A stretch of 64,000 bases of DNA from Lepidurus packardi (taxonomy: Eukaryota > Arthropoda > Branchiopoda > Notostraca > Triopsidae). Of this stretch, positions 20,661 through 30,313 are shown one piece after another. The DNA is taken from contig JAKZAN010000006.1 of the NCBI GenBank assembly GCA_023053545.1, forward strand, positions 9,580,351-9,644,350. Direction: 5' to 3'. The position numbers and the translations under genes were made by a program. How positions within the stretch are numbered: position 1 is the stretch's first letter; every line of letters begins with the position of its first letter. The notes beneath the pieces are model-generated. The model saw only the letters and a program-made list of their open reading frames with translations. It had not been told where the DNA came from and ran no database searches.

Positions 20661-20834
20661 CCGAAGAGGATGGAGTATATGGAGTAGATGGTAGTATATA
20701 TGTACATTAAACTTGCTGATATACCCCTTTGCTTATAGAATTTTTATATCGCAGCAGCATCATCATTAGCATCAATTAACATCAGCATATAGGCAAAAAT
20801 AGCGCACCAATTTCGTCTTTCATGTAAACACCTA

Positions 20835-21952
20835 ATATAGACTTTTGGTAAAAACAGTACCTAATACCCACTGCCCTTCCACTCGATGACCACGATGGTA
20901 TTTGCGCCTACCAAATTTACTTTCATCGATTTCAACTGTGACACCAATGCCACCCAACTTTTCTTTCTTGTCAATAAACGCATTCAATACTACTTCTCGA
21001 CAAAAGCACGCCCAGTCGACGAACGTATGGTTGCTTATGCGAATCATTCTTTTCATCAAACGAAACGAAGCATTCTCTACCCATAGGCAAACGAATTCGA
21101 GTATCTAATTTGTAAAAGAAATGCGATAAAAATGAAATTTAGAGGAAACGTATCAAAAACTAATACCTGTTTTATTTCCAAGTGTGATCTCGCGAAAAAC
21201 GTACCAAATCGATATGACACCTTATGACCACAGGCCTTCCGTTTTTGCTTTCGAACTGACACGCTGTTATTACAGTACCAACTTCTCCCATCGATTGTTT
21301 CCGAATTTACGCACAATTGTAAAAACGAACCACATTTTTTGCATTTATAGCTCCCAACGGAAGGAACCATTCCCCAAACTACTAATTGCTCATGAAGTTT
21401 GTCCTTATCTTCACACAAATTTACTTTCATCGATTTCAACTGTGACACCAATGCCACCCAACTTTTCTTTCTTGTCAATAAACGCATTCAATACTACTTC
21501 TCGACAAAAGCACGCCCAGTCGACGAACGTATGGTTGCTTATGCGAATCATTCTTTTCATCAAACGAAACGAAGCATTCTCTACCCATAGGCAAACGAAT
21601 TCGAGTATCTAATTTGTAAAAGAAATGCGATAAAAATGAAATTTAGAGGAAACGTATCAAAAACTAATACCTGTTTTATTTCCAAGTGTGATCTCGCGAA
21701 AAACGTACCAAATCGATATGACACCTTATGACCACAGGCCTTCCGTTTTTGCTTTCGAACTGACACGCTGTTATTACAGTACCAACTTCTCCCATCGATT
21801 GTTTCCGAATTTACGCACAATTGTAAAAACGAACCACATTTTTTGCATTTATAGCTCCCAACGGAAGGAACCATTCCCCAAACTACTAATTGCTCATGAA
21901 GTTTGTCCTTATCTTCACACAAGTTAGCGATATCGTCGAAATTAAGATCCAT
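20835..21952 (-). pseudogene. Truncated Merlin (IS1016/ISXO2-like) transposase
   Basis: ATG near 21952 (MDLNFDDIANLCEDKDKL) leads into a Cys-rich N-terminal zinc ribbon (YKCKKCGS, later WYCNNS and RKACGH), then an intron-like gap and the segment GVTVEIDESKFGRRKY followed by RGHRVEGQWV (about 20870-20930). VEIDESKFG..K is the hallmark first-Asp region of Merlin/DDE_Tnp_IS1595 transposases. The remaining catalytic part is absent: the frame runs out near 20835 and sequence towards the viral fragment is unrelated. A 504-bp internal tandem duplication repeats the zinc-ribbon exon. This copy cannot make a full transposase. Confidence 0.72.
20913..21922. repeat. Direct tandem duplication, 504-bp period
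   Basis: The block beginning aaatttactttcatcgat at 20913 is repeated from 21417, apparently without differences over about 500 bp; the second copy diverges after cacacaa at about 21922. It duplicates most of the Merlin zinc-ribbon exon and following intron. Confidence 0.9.
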
Positions 21953-22110
21953 GTCTAAAACAATTTTATTCGAACACCGAACATTTCGAACATTTCGAAC
22001 ACCGAACATTCCGCGGTTAATTCGAAACCGCGGGCAAACGCCACCTAGGTATCGGCGGAAGATTCAAATGATGATGGCATGATGATGTTGATGTCGATTT
22101 GGAATAAAAT

Positions 22111-22330
22111 GATTGATTTCTTTGGAATCACCGACCGTTAAAATGCCAGAAAAAGTTGTTTCCATGGAAAAAAAAAAATTCCGGTAAAGTGCAAAAACTC
22201 CGCAAATTTTCATGATGCAGTGTTTTCCGCGCGAAATGATTGCTTTTTTCGGAATCAGCGACCCTTAAAATGCCAGAAAAAGTTGTTTGCAGGCAAAAAC
22301 AAAAAATTCCGGTAAACTGCAAAATACCCC
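22111..22330. repeat. Two direct repeats of about 90 bp, spaced about 125 bp
   Basis: Both copies share ttaaaatgccagaaaaagtt followed by gttt and aattccggtaaa blocks (starts near 22111 and 22236). They are diverged by substitutions. No coding content; possibly a transposon end or satellite remnant. The palindrome ccgcggttaattcgaaacc (22011 on) lies next to it. Confidence 0.55.
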
Positions 22331-22857
22331 AGTACTTTTTATAAATAATTTATCTTGATGAATAAAACTTGCTTTTCTGTTAGCTGTGCTGCATTAGCAA
22401 ATATCATTTGCGCAGATATAGCTTCGAGCATAGCATATCCGCAGCACACACACACTCCGAAAACAATATGGCCGCTTCGATGTTTTCATAATAAATTTTC
22501 GGTTGCAAATTGGTTAAGAACAAATTGTACGCGCTGATCTACTTAAATTAACGGGAATGCCCGTGTGAACTTACCCAAAATACGTCACTTCCACTTAGTG
22601 TGTACATATTACTGTAGCTCTTATTATATTCAGTGTTGCCAGATTTTTTAAAGATCGCCCGCCAAAATCGCTTGTAAAGTAGCCAAACTTCTCGCCAATT
22701 TTTTTTAAAAAGAAGTCGCCAAAGTACTCGCCAAAATACATAGATAATCTCGTCGAAGCCCGATAATACTATAACTATATTTTAAAAATGATGCTTTATA
22801 CAATTAAGTTTACATACACATTAGTCAGGGTCAATACAAAATTTAAAAACAAAATAT

Positions 22858-24945
22858 TTACATAACATAATCAGATAAATCCTCATCGTCATTATTTTCG
22901 TACATATTGCTATTCATTTTCTCCAACATTTCCGGTGATGGCTCAAACAATTGGCAACAAATTCCTTTAATTTTGAGACCATATTTTACATGCAAAATTT
23001 GCCTTAAGGTGGAACTCGACATCCTGTTTCTCAGCTTTGACTTTATAATGTTAACATGACTAAATACTCTCTCGCATGCAGCGTTACTAAAAGGTAGTGA
23101 AAGCAGAGATAAAACAGTTAATGCTAAATCTTGGAAAGGTTTTTCACCGATAGAATCGGTATACGTAAACACTTTGGCCCAAAATTCCGAACTGTCACAC
23201 AGAACATCTTCGCTGACATAATTTTGCCATTTAACACAAAGAAAATTACGCCACTGGTTTTCAAGTGTTGTTATGCATGCAGTCTGGGGCAAAAAAGGCA
23301 AGTCTTTGAATTTCGGAGGGTTATTGCTCAAGATCGCGTGCGGGGAATAAAAACCAAGCTTTCGAAAAAGTTTTAAGTTAGTAGGTAGCCGTAAAAGTAA
23401 CTGCTTGGTTAATTCCACTAAAAAATTAATGCAAATTTTTCTAACTGCGTCTTTCTTTTCCTCACATGTAGCAGCCGATAAAGCCTGTTCAAATGAAAAT
23501 CCTAGATCTATTTCCCCATCCTTCATCATGTTATGGTCAACAATAACGGTTGACGTTATATCACTTTGGATGACTTTCGGGACAATGAAGCGTTTTATCA
23601 AGGTACCTACGTAGATCTCGAGTTCTTGGAATAACATGAAACTATCAATTGAATCTTTCTGAAACTTCGTGTTAAATTTTTCAACTTCTTCTAGTATGGG
23701 TTGCAAAAACATAAAATATAAACGATTTGGCTCGTCGCGATACATATCACGCAAAAGATTTGCTGTGTAACAGCGCTCTTTTGTAACTATAGTTTCAAAG
23801 AAAGCTTTCAAAACATCCCATTGGTCTAAAATTCTAGTAATACAACGTGATATGGACAGCCAACGAGTTGATGCAGGTGAAACAAACGTCAGTGGGGTAT
23901 TAACAGAATCAGAATCACCGGCATCGATAACATCGTAGACCTCCCGATACAATGTTCTGCGCATGGGACTATTTGAAAACCAGTTATACGTTTCTCTAAT
24001 CATGAATTCAATATGTTTTGGAAAAACTAAACTAGCTTTCGAGGCTGCTAAATGTAAAGAGTGGCAAACGCACTTAACCAAAATTAAGCCAGGAACCTGT
24101 TCTCGAAGCTTTGTGTACAATGAATTATTTGCGCCACACATTGCACTTGCACCATCAGTCCCTATCCCGACAAGGTTTTTCAAAGACAAACTCTTCTCGG
24201 ATAAGAAACCTGTTACGGCTGTGTATAGGTCGGCTGCCGTAGTTCCACCTGGCATGTCAATAATACCAAGAAACGTTGTTTTAATAGTGCGTGCAGTTTT
24301 TGAAAAGAATCGCACACATAAACATAACGATTTGGATACAGATACGTCGGTAGACTCGTCAAGAAGCAAAGAAAACATAGAGTCACCGATTTCATTAAAA
24401 AGTTCCTTTTCAAGGCAAGGGGCAACAACCTGCTTAATTATTGCCGTGCATTTGGTGCGTTTTAAGCGTAAATCGTCACCGGTAGGGCTAAGCAAACCGC
24501 TTGCCTTCAGAAGATCGGTAAGGTGGTCCGTAATCCTGATACTGCAGTGGGTGGCCACAAAAACTGCGAGCTTTATTTCCATCGTCTTCAATTCTTTTGA
24601 AGCAACGGAAACCGTGAAACCGGATTGTTCAAGGCGGCTCTGCGAATTTACGTTTGCCCGATCCAAATTTGACTTGTGCTGTTTTGTTTCCGAGTGTTTC
24701 CGTAAGTCGCTTAAGTGGGACCTTATTTGCTTACGGCAAACTCTGCAAAAAGTCTGCGTAGGATCGTCCGCAACTGGAGCAATCCATCCTATAAGGATTC
24801 AGAAGAAGTCCTATAGCTAACTGTGCACGCACGAATCTCACAGAAACTCGCGTTAAAACGGAAGATGAAATATCTTACCTTTAAGATCGGAAAAGGTTTC
24901 CCACTCCTTGCGATAAAGCCTTTTATCGTTCGCGTATTTTCCCAT
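22858..24945 (-). CDS. hAT transposase with BED zinc finger (665 codons, open)
   Basis: Exon 1 (24879-24945, ATG 24945, MGKYANDKRLYRKEW) joins exon 2 (22858-24788) through a 90-bp GT-AG intron; the joined length is exactly divisible by three. Residues about 35-60 form a BED-type finger (CRVCRKQI, HLSDLRKHSETKQH). The RNase H-like core carries LLDESTDVS (about 170) and GTDGASAMCG (about 232), with STRWLSI further on; the C-terminal dimerisation region has NAACERVFSHVNIIKSKLRN (about 600). These are hallmarks of ZBED/SCAND3-like hAT transposases, which cut and paste hAT DNA in the nucleus. No stop or frameshift interrupts it, so this element could be active. Confidence 0.9.
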
Positions 24946-24959
24946 CCTCTAAACTGCTG

Positions 24960-25270
24960 TACTATACCTTCCAAAAAAATTGAGTATAGGGAAACCACAG
25001 TGGTCTAATCCCCTACCCGTGGGATTAATTAAAGACTGCTTAGCGAACCGGTTTGTAGGCCTCCTGTCTAAAAACCAAACCGAAACGTATAGAAAGCGGA
25101 ATCCGTTTTAACCCTGGGCTGTAGAACAGAGAACTAGGATTCTACTTTCCTTAGTTTTGGTTTGGTTTTAGAGAGGAGCGGGTTCGAGCGAGCAAATTTT
25201 AATTAATCCCACGGGTAAGGATTAGCCCACTGTGGTTTCCCTATACTCGATTTTTTTGGAAGGTATAGTA
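24960..25270. mobile_element. MITE with long terminal inverted repeats (311 bp)
   Basis: The left end tactataccttccaaaaaaa continues as gagtatagggaaaccacag and acccgtgggattaatt. The right end is the inverse (aattaatcccacgggtaagg, cactgtggtttccctatact, ttttttggaaggtatagta). Inverted repeats of about 75 bp flank a 150-bp middle with no ORF. It sits 15 bp upstream of the hAT transposase ATG. A diverged half-copy is at about 40296-40385. Confidence 0.85.
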
Positions 25271-26330
25271 CGTAGATTCACGTAATGTTTGAGGTTGGAT
25301 ATTGTAGTAGTCCACTTAAACTTAGCTATTTTTATCTCGTACACAAAACTCATCTCGTGGCTACACGTTCATTCTCTGTATCTTAGAAATCGAACCCTTT
25401 GCCTTTTTATACCTCTTGTGATAAACAACGTACTTTTGGCGAATACTTGGAAAAGTCGTTTTCACTTTCGCGACTAGGCTACGACGAAGCGTTGGGGGAG
25501 ACAAAAAGAAGAAAAAACTACCTGGGAGGCTGTACAAGATCATGAAAATATTTGGATTTCTTCTGGTTGACTATGGCTGACAGTTTTCTCAAGAAGATAT
25601 AGTTCCTCTTGTATGTTATCATGTGTCCTTTTTATAACTGCTCGAAAGATAGGCCCCGACCTTGGGCAGTCGAGGAAGAAAGCACAATTCAGAACTTTTA
25701 GAATAGCGGAAAGTAGACAAAGTTGAAGGATGTAAAAACATAAACTAATTGGAACCGGAGCAGAAGAATGAAATGTGTGGTGCTTTTGCGCTATTTTCGA
25801 TGAATTTTAGGGGTGTCAATATGCCCACCTGGAAAAACCATCGACAGGGCAACTTCGCTATTAAACCGTAATATCCAGAAACAGAAAAATAAGCATATAA
25901 CTATACTGAGACTGGGGAGCAAAAAGTGTGTTTCTACAGGTTTGCATCAATTTCCTAACGTCTCGAAACATACTTATCCATATTGCTATCGTTTTTCGTT
26001 TGAGCCTCATTTTTATATTTCCCGCCATGAGCAAGGCGTTGATCAAACAGGTCTGACCAATGATGTCCTCTCAGAGAACTAGCCTGCAGCTTTCGTAAAG
26101 TGATAACAAAAGGCCCATAAGGAAGGGGCTACATCCTGCATGTTCCCTCTCTATATATCTCTACTCCGTCTCTACTCTACACTATGAACTATTTTGAGAC
26201 CATGGAGCAGAAAATGCGTTTGTACAGGCTTGCTTTACTTTCATTTAATCAAAACAAAAAAGCAAAGATACAGTAAAGTCGCCAAACAAACCGCCATCGC
26301 CAAATGCCCAAAAATTGTCGCCAGTTCATG
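25271..26330. other. Non-coding part of the hAT element
   Basis: No protein-like frame was seen. The last 110 bp contain the right sub-terminal repeats (cgccaaacaaaccgccatcg, gtcgccaattttggcgagaa). Confidence 0.5.
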
Positions 26331-26529
26331 TTTTCAAGTCGCCAATTTTGGCGAGAAATCGCCAAGTCTGGCAACACTGATTATATTTACAGCTTCGAAT
26401 GCTTAAATGACCATTTGATATATCCCCATTCCTGAACCACCACGCAGCGTTGCCGGTTTGCTACAAAATGAAGCTGGAGGTGGGATAATAGGAAAAAAGA
26501 GGCGGGAAAATCAAAAATTCTTTGAAAGT

Positions 26530-26572
26530 TTAGGTTAGGTTAGGTTAGTTTGGGTTATGTTAGGTTTAAGAG
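26530..26572 (+). repeat. Degenerate TTAGG-type tract
   Basis: Runs of ttaggttaggttag with single-base variants, as in interstitial tracts resembling the arthropod telomere repeat. Too short to indicate a telomere. Confidence 0.6.
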
Positions 26573-27206
26573 TAATTAGATAATTAACTAAGATCAAAAC
26601 ACTAAGATCAATGCTAAGAACTCTTCATATAGTTACTCAGTCACTATATATAGTCATCAGATTGCCCATATCAACATGCGGCAACGCTGCTGGGCACTCT
26701 CTCTCCATAAGATTTTCCCTATTCGGATTGTGGTTTTAAAATATGCAACCGGGCCGCGGCGGCTGAGCAAGTGGACTGCGCGTACAGGTATAGGGCACAA
26801 TCAGAAGCTCTCCTTAATGTTACTTTTAGTTTTTCGCGGAAGTTACTATCGAAATAGAGGTGCTCTTGAACTCCGAACCTTTTCGAACTCCGACATTGCT
26901 TCGAAATTTCAAAAATTGAACTTTTTGACTGTTTTGCCCGTAGAGCGGAATTAGACGAGGAGCGCTGGGTCATTCTATATTGTCACGCCAAAAACTCGCA
27001 CACGGTGTTATTTTGCAAGGCGTGTATTTCAGGGATTCCTCGTTTATATAGCGATTGATCTACAAATGGGGGTTACATAACTCCCTGTCGCATCAACGGG
27101 GGGAAAGGGTTCAAGCACGTGGTCGAAGAATAAGTTGCAAAAAGCATTGGTACCATGAGGGGGTTTTAACTATGTCCAAGTCTGTCATTGCCGTTTTCTT
27201 TGATTT

Positions 27207-27386
27207 TTGAAGGAGGCTGGGGAGAATTTGCAGAGGCCGCTGGGGTCGGTGGACATCATGTACCAGTTGCGTCGCAAGTACCCGTTGCCCAAAACCATCT
27301 GGGACGGTGAGAAAATCGTGTATATGTTCAAAGAGAAATCCCGCGCTGCGTTGAATGACTATTACCGTTCCAACCTGTTGTGTTTG
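27207..27386 (+). pseudogene. Fragment of a SIX-family homeobox gene (SIX domain/homeodomain boundary)
   Basis: About 60 codons match the strongly conserved end of the SIX domain and start of the homeodomain: RPLGSVDIMYQLRRKYPLPK, then TIWDGEKIVYMFKEKSRAAL and NDYYRSN. After this the frame reads unrelated residues and stops at 27411-27413, so homeodomain helices 2 and 3 are missing. An AG acceptor may precede it. SIX proteins are nuclear regulators of eye, muscle and gland development. This could be one exon of a real gene, a captured exon, or a decayed copy; substitutions at normally constant positions (VDIMYQ for VDKYR) favour a non-functional copy. Confidence 0.6.
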
Positions 27387-27413
27387 TATTCTGACTGCCC
27401 ACGACTGTATTAG

Positions 27414-28083
27414 TCCCGTCAGCTGGTGGCTTATTTACAGTGCATTACATGTCATGAAGATCTGAACTCCTAATTTGTAGATGGGTTCAATAGTTGTACT
27501 GGCCACTCTATACCTAAAGCTGTTATGTGTCTTTTAACCCTAGCCTAATTTCCTTAGCAAGTTACCTCGTAACTTCAAGACGTTTCCCTTGCAATCCGTA
27601 GGCCTGGTTTCCTTCCCATTGACATTTATGTTACCCCACCTCTCGTATTACTACTAGCGAACGGGCCTCAGTCTGTTTTCCACAAACTGAGGGAATAATC
27701 TATCTAAATAACTGTCCAGCTGTAATACATACTCACCCCTTTAGGCGAGTCTCTTTAAACCTTCTGCCCCCACTCTGTAAACTAAGAAGAAAACCGAACT
27801 GTTCTCGGACATTACTTAATGCTGACAAATCAGTCTCAACTCAGACACAGTTCCGAGTACAACCTAAATTCTAATACAGTGAGACTCCTGATCTTTCTTT
27901 CTTTCTTACGTGTTAACCCAGTGAAGTGCAGGTTGCTTCTGAACAATAAAGATTACTTTAATAGTAATTTCTGTGTTGCGTTTCTTACTTTCTCCCAAAC
28001 TGGTAGCCATCCTGTAGTAAAACAATCAAACACAACGCAGGACTCTTATCACTAAGGTAACTCTTAGTACTTCATTATATTTT
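27414..28083 (+). other. Probable 5' LTR/leader region of BEL-A (boundaries unresolved)
   Basis: The stretch ends directly at a BEL-type primer-binding site. No second copy exists in the window, so LTR ends cannot be set. A TGT start near 27519 is possible. No gene is seen in it. Confidence 0.35.
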
Positions 28084-28101
28084 TGGTGCCGTGACCAGGA
28101 T
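28084..28101 (+). promoter_or_regulatory. BEL/Pao primer-binding site (BEL-A)
   Basis: tggtgccgtgaccaggat is identical to the site just inside the 5' LTR of BEL-C (60669-60686, minus strand) and typical of BEL/Pao elements. It primes minus-strand DNA synthesis from a tRNA 3' end and overlaps the gag ATG at 28100. Confidence 0.8.
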
Positions 28102-29254
28102 GGCTCCAGACTCCAAAGTAAAGAAAATACTTGCTCGGCGTCCTAGACTCCGAAGTCTAGTTACGCAACTATTGAACAGAATTTCCGAAGCTCTGGAATG
28201 TGAAGAAGTTACGGAAGATCGTTTGCACGACCTCGAGTGCTTCCAAACCGATCTAGAGCGACGCCAGAAAGAAGAAGAACAGTTATTCGAACGACTCGTA
28301 GAAGCTGCCAATGATGAAGAATTGGAACAGCTTACCCAAGAAGACGATCAGTACGTTCTTCGCATGGACTCGGTAAGTCACGCATTACAAGTCCAAATTA
28401 CCTCCTCGAGGAAACTCTTAAATCCCAAAACTCTGCCTGTTGCTAATACGCTCCCAGGTAGCACAAATGTCTCAATCGCATCTTCGGACCATGCTCCGTC
28501 AAGTATCAATTGCGTTCCCTCGCCAAATCAATCTCAGCCTCAAGGCTATCATTTCACAAGTTCGAGCAAATTGCCGAAACTTGCACTTACCAAATTTGAT
28601 GGTAATTTATTGAACTGGAGGAAGTTTTGGGAATCCTTCAATACAGAGATTCACTTACACCCCAACCTCAGTTCAATAACGAAGTTAAACTACCTTCGTT
28701 CCCTTCTCACCCCAGAGGTAGCTACGGTCATAGAAGGCTTAGCTACTTCAAGCGATAGTTATCCAAAGGCTCTCACCCTGCTCAAATCTCGCTACGGACA
28801 GGAACCCAAACTTATCGCCTCGTATATGCGCGCTCTAGAAGCCCTGCCTGGACCGTACTTCGACACGTCTTCTGTAAGACGATTCCACGACTCCATTGAG
28901 TCTTATATCGGTAGTCTTGAGACCTTGGGAAAAGATACTGAATCATACGGAGATTTACTCGTCAATACGCTTTTAAATAAGCTACCGCCCCAAATGAAGC
29001 AAACCTTCGCAAGGGAAAATAACGTAACAAACTGGGATTTAGATAAATTCAGATCCGCTCTAAGACGAGAATTGGAAATACGAGAAGAATGTAATCCAGT
29101 CAATACGACTAATTCGGCAAGAAACCCGCAAGATCGTCGTCGTCCCAACCATTTACAAGTCGGTACGCAATTTCCGACAGCATCCGCTCTCTTTGTTTCG
29201 GGACAACCCATAAGAAAGCCCCTTAAGGCTCCCGTATACCTTAGCTCGGTATAG

Positions 29255-30313
29255 GCGCTTAACATGGGGAATTTCGGACCACTTTTTTGAGAAAACCAGA
29301 GCATTTCATGAAAAAATTCTTTTACAAGGCTCTTGAGTTTGCTCACAGGTAGTGCACAACCAAAGCACGAATTTTTCCAATGAGTAGTTAATTAGCAATA
29401 TGCAAATGAAGTTTTCAACTATGAGAAATACGTTACCTAAAAATCTGGTTTTCGGTTGTGCACTAGCTGTTAAGAAAAGAAAATTTTTGCATTAGACAGT
29501 TTTCAAATCTGACAAGCCGTTTTCGAGAAATCTTGGTCCGAAAGGACACAATTTAGTTGGCAAATTGTGCTGCCTGTTCTTGGCCACGGCGGGGGAGAAA
29601 AACTTTACAATCTGGGCGCGCAATACGAAAGAAGCGAGAAGGCAAAAAAAGTAGAGGCTTGCTATGCCGCGCGCCGTTGCCATGGGCTTGCCTGTGGCAT
29701 TTCCTGAATATTATTTTCCGTGGCAAATATTTTCCAGCAAAGGAGCTCGGGAACTGTGAGACCACCAAGGTCCGCCTCCTTCTAGGTGTTGCTTAGGATC
29801 AATACAATAACAATCACATACAAACTCTTGCTTGTGCTCCATACAAATCAAAGTATTTACATAAGGAAAACCGCAATTAGGAGTCAACATTAGTGTTCCA
29901 AATGAGTTATAAACGAAGACTGTACTTTTCTTCAGTGTTGAGAAGTTAGTGCTTAGTGTTCTTGTACATTGGAAGAAGGAATATACTATTATTGAAGGTG
30001 CCTAGTATGCTTATAATATACAATATAGTTTGTGTTCTTTTACATTATATGTTAGGTCGCATTTTACGCGCAAAGCAATATGCAATACTTTGAACAATAA
30101 GTACGTGACAACCTATTTCTGGCATACGAGTAACTTATTGAAGTTTATATAACACATACCACAATCACTGTTGCAAGTATCTAACTTTGACATGCATGAG
30201 ACATTTATTCCAAAGCATATTATTCCACGCAAACAAAAGACACATTCACACAGACTGATTTTGAACCGGTCAGACGTCAAATTCGTTAGACTCTTGTTCT
30301 TTTTATTTCTCAA
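29255..30313. other. Non-coding 3' part of the TTAA element
   Basis: No gene was seen. A stretch near 29560-29760 has moderate GC and short opposing frames without recognisable domains. Confidence 0.4.

Larger units (their letters stand above)
22631..26379 (-). mobile_element. Complete hAT transposon (3.75 kb)
   Basis: Terminal inverted repeats cagtgttgccaga (22631) and tctggcaacactg (ending 26379) fit the hAT pattern CAGTG...CACTG. The 8-bp sequence attatatt occurs on both sides (22623-22630 and 26380-26387), the hAT target duplication. Sub-terminal regions on both ends share tggcgagaa/gccaaa motifs. It carries an open two-exon transposase and a small inserted element at 24960-25270. Confidence 0.92.

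Noticed and set aside
26530-26572. Telomere at TTAGG tracts
   Set aside because: Short, degenerate and internal; also present as inverted pair at 44.06-44.25 kb. Interstitial repeats fit better.
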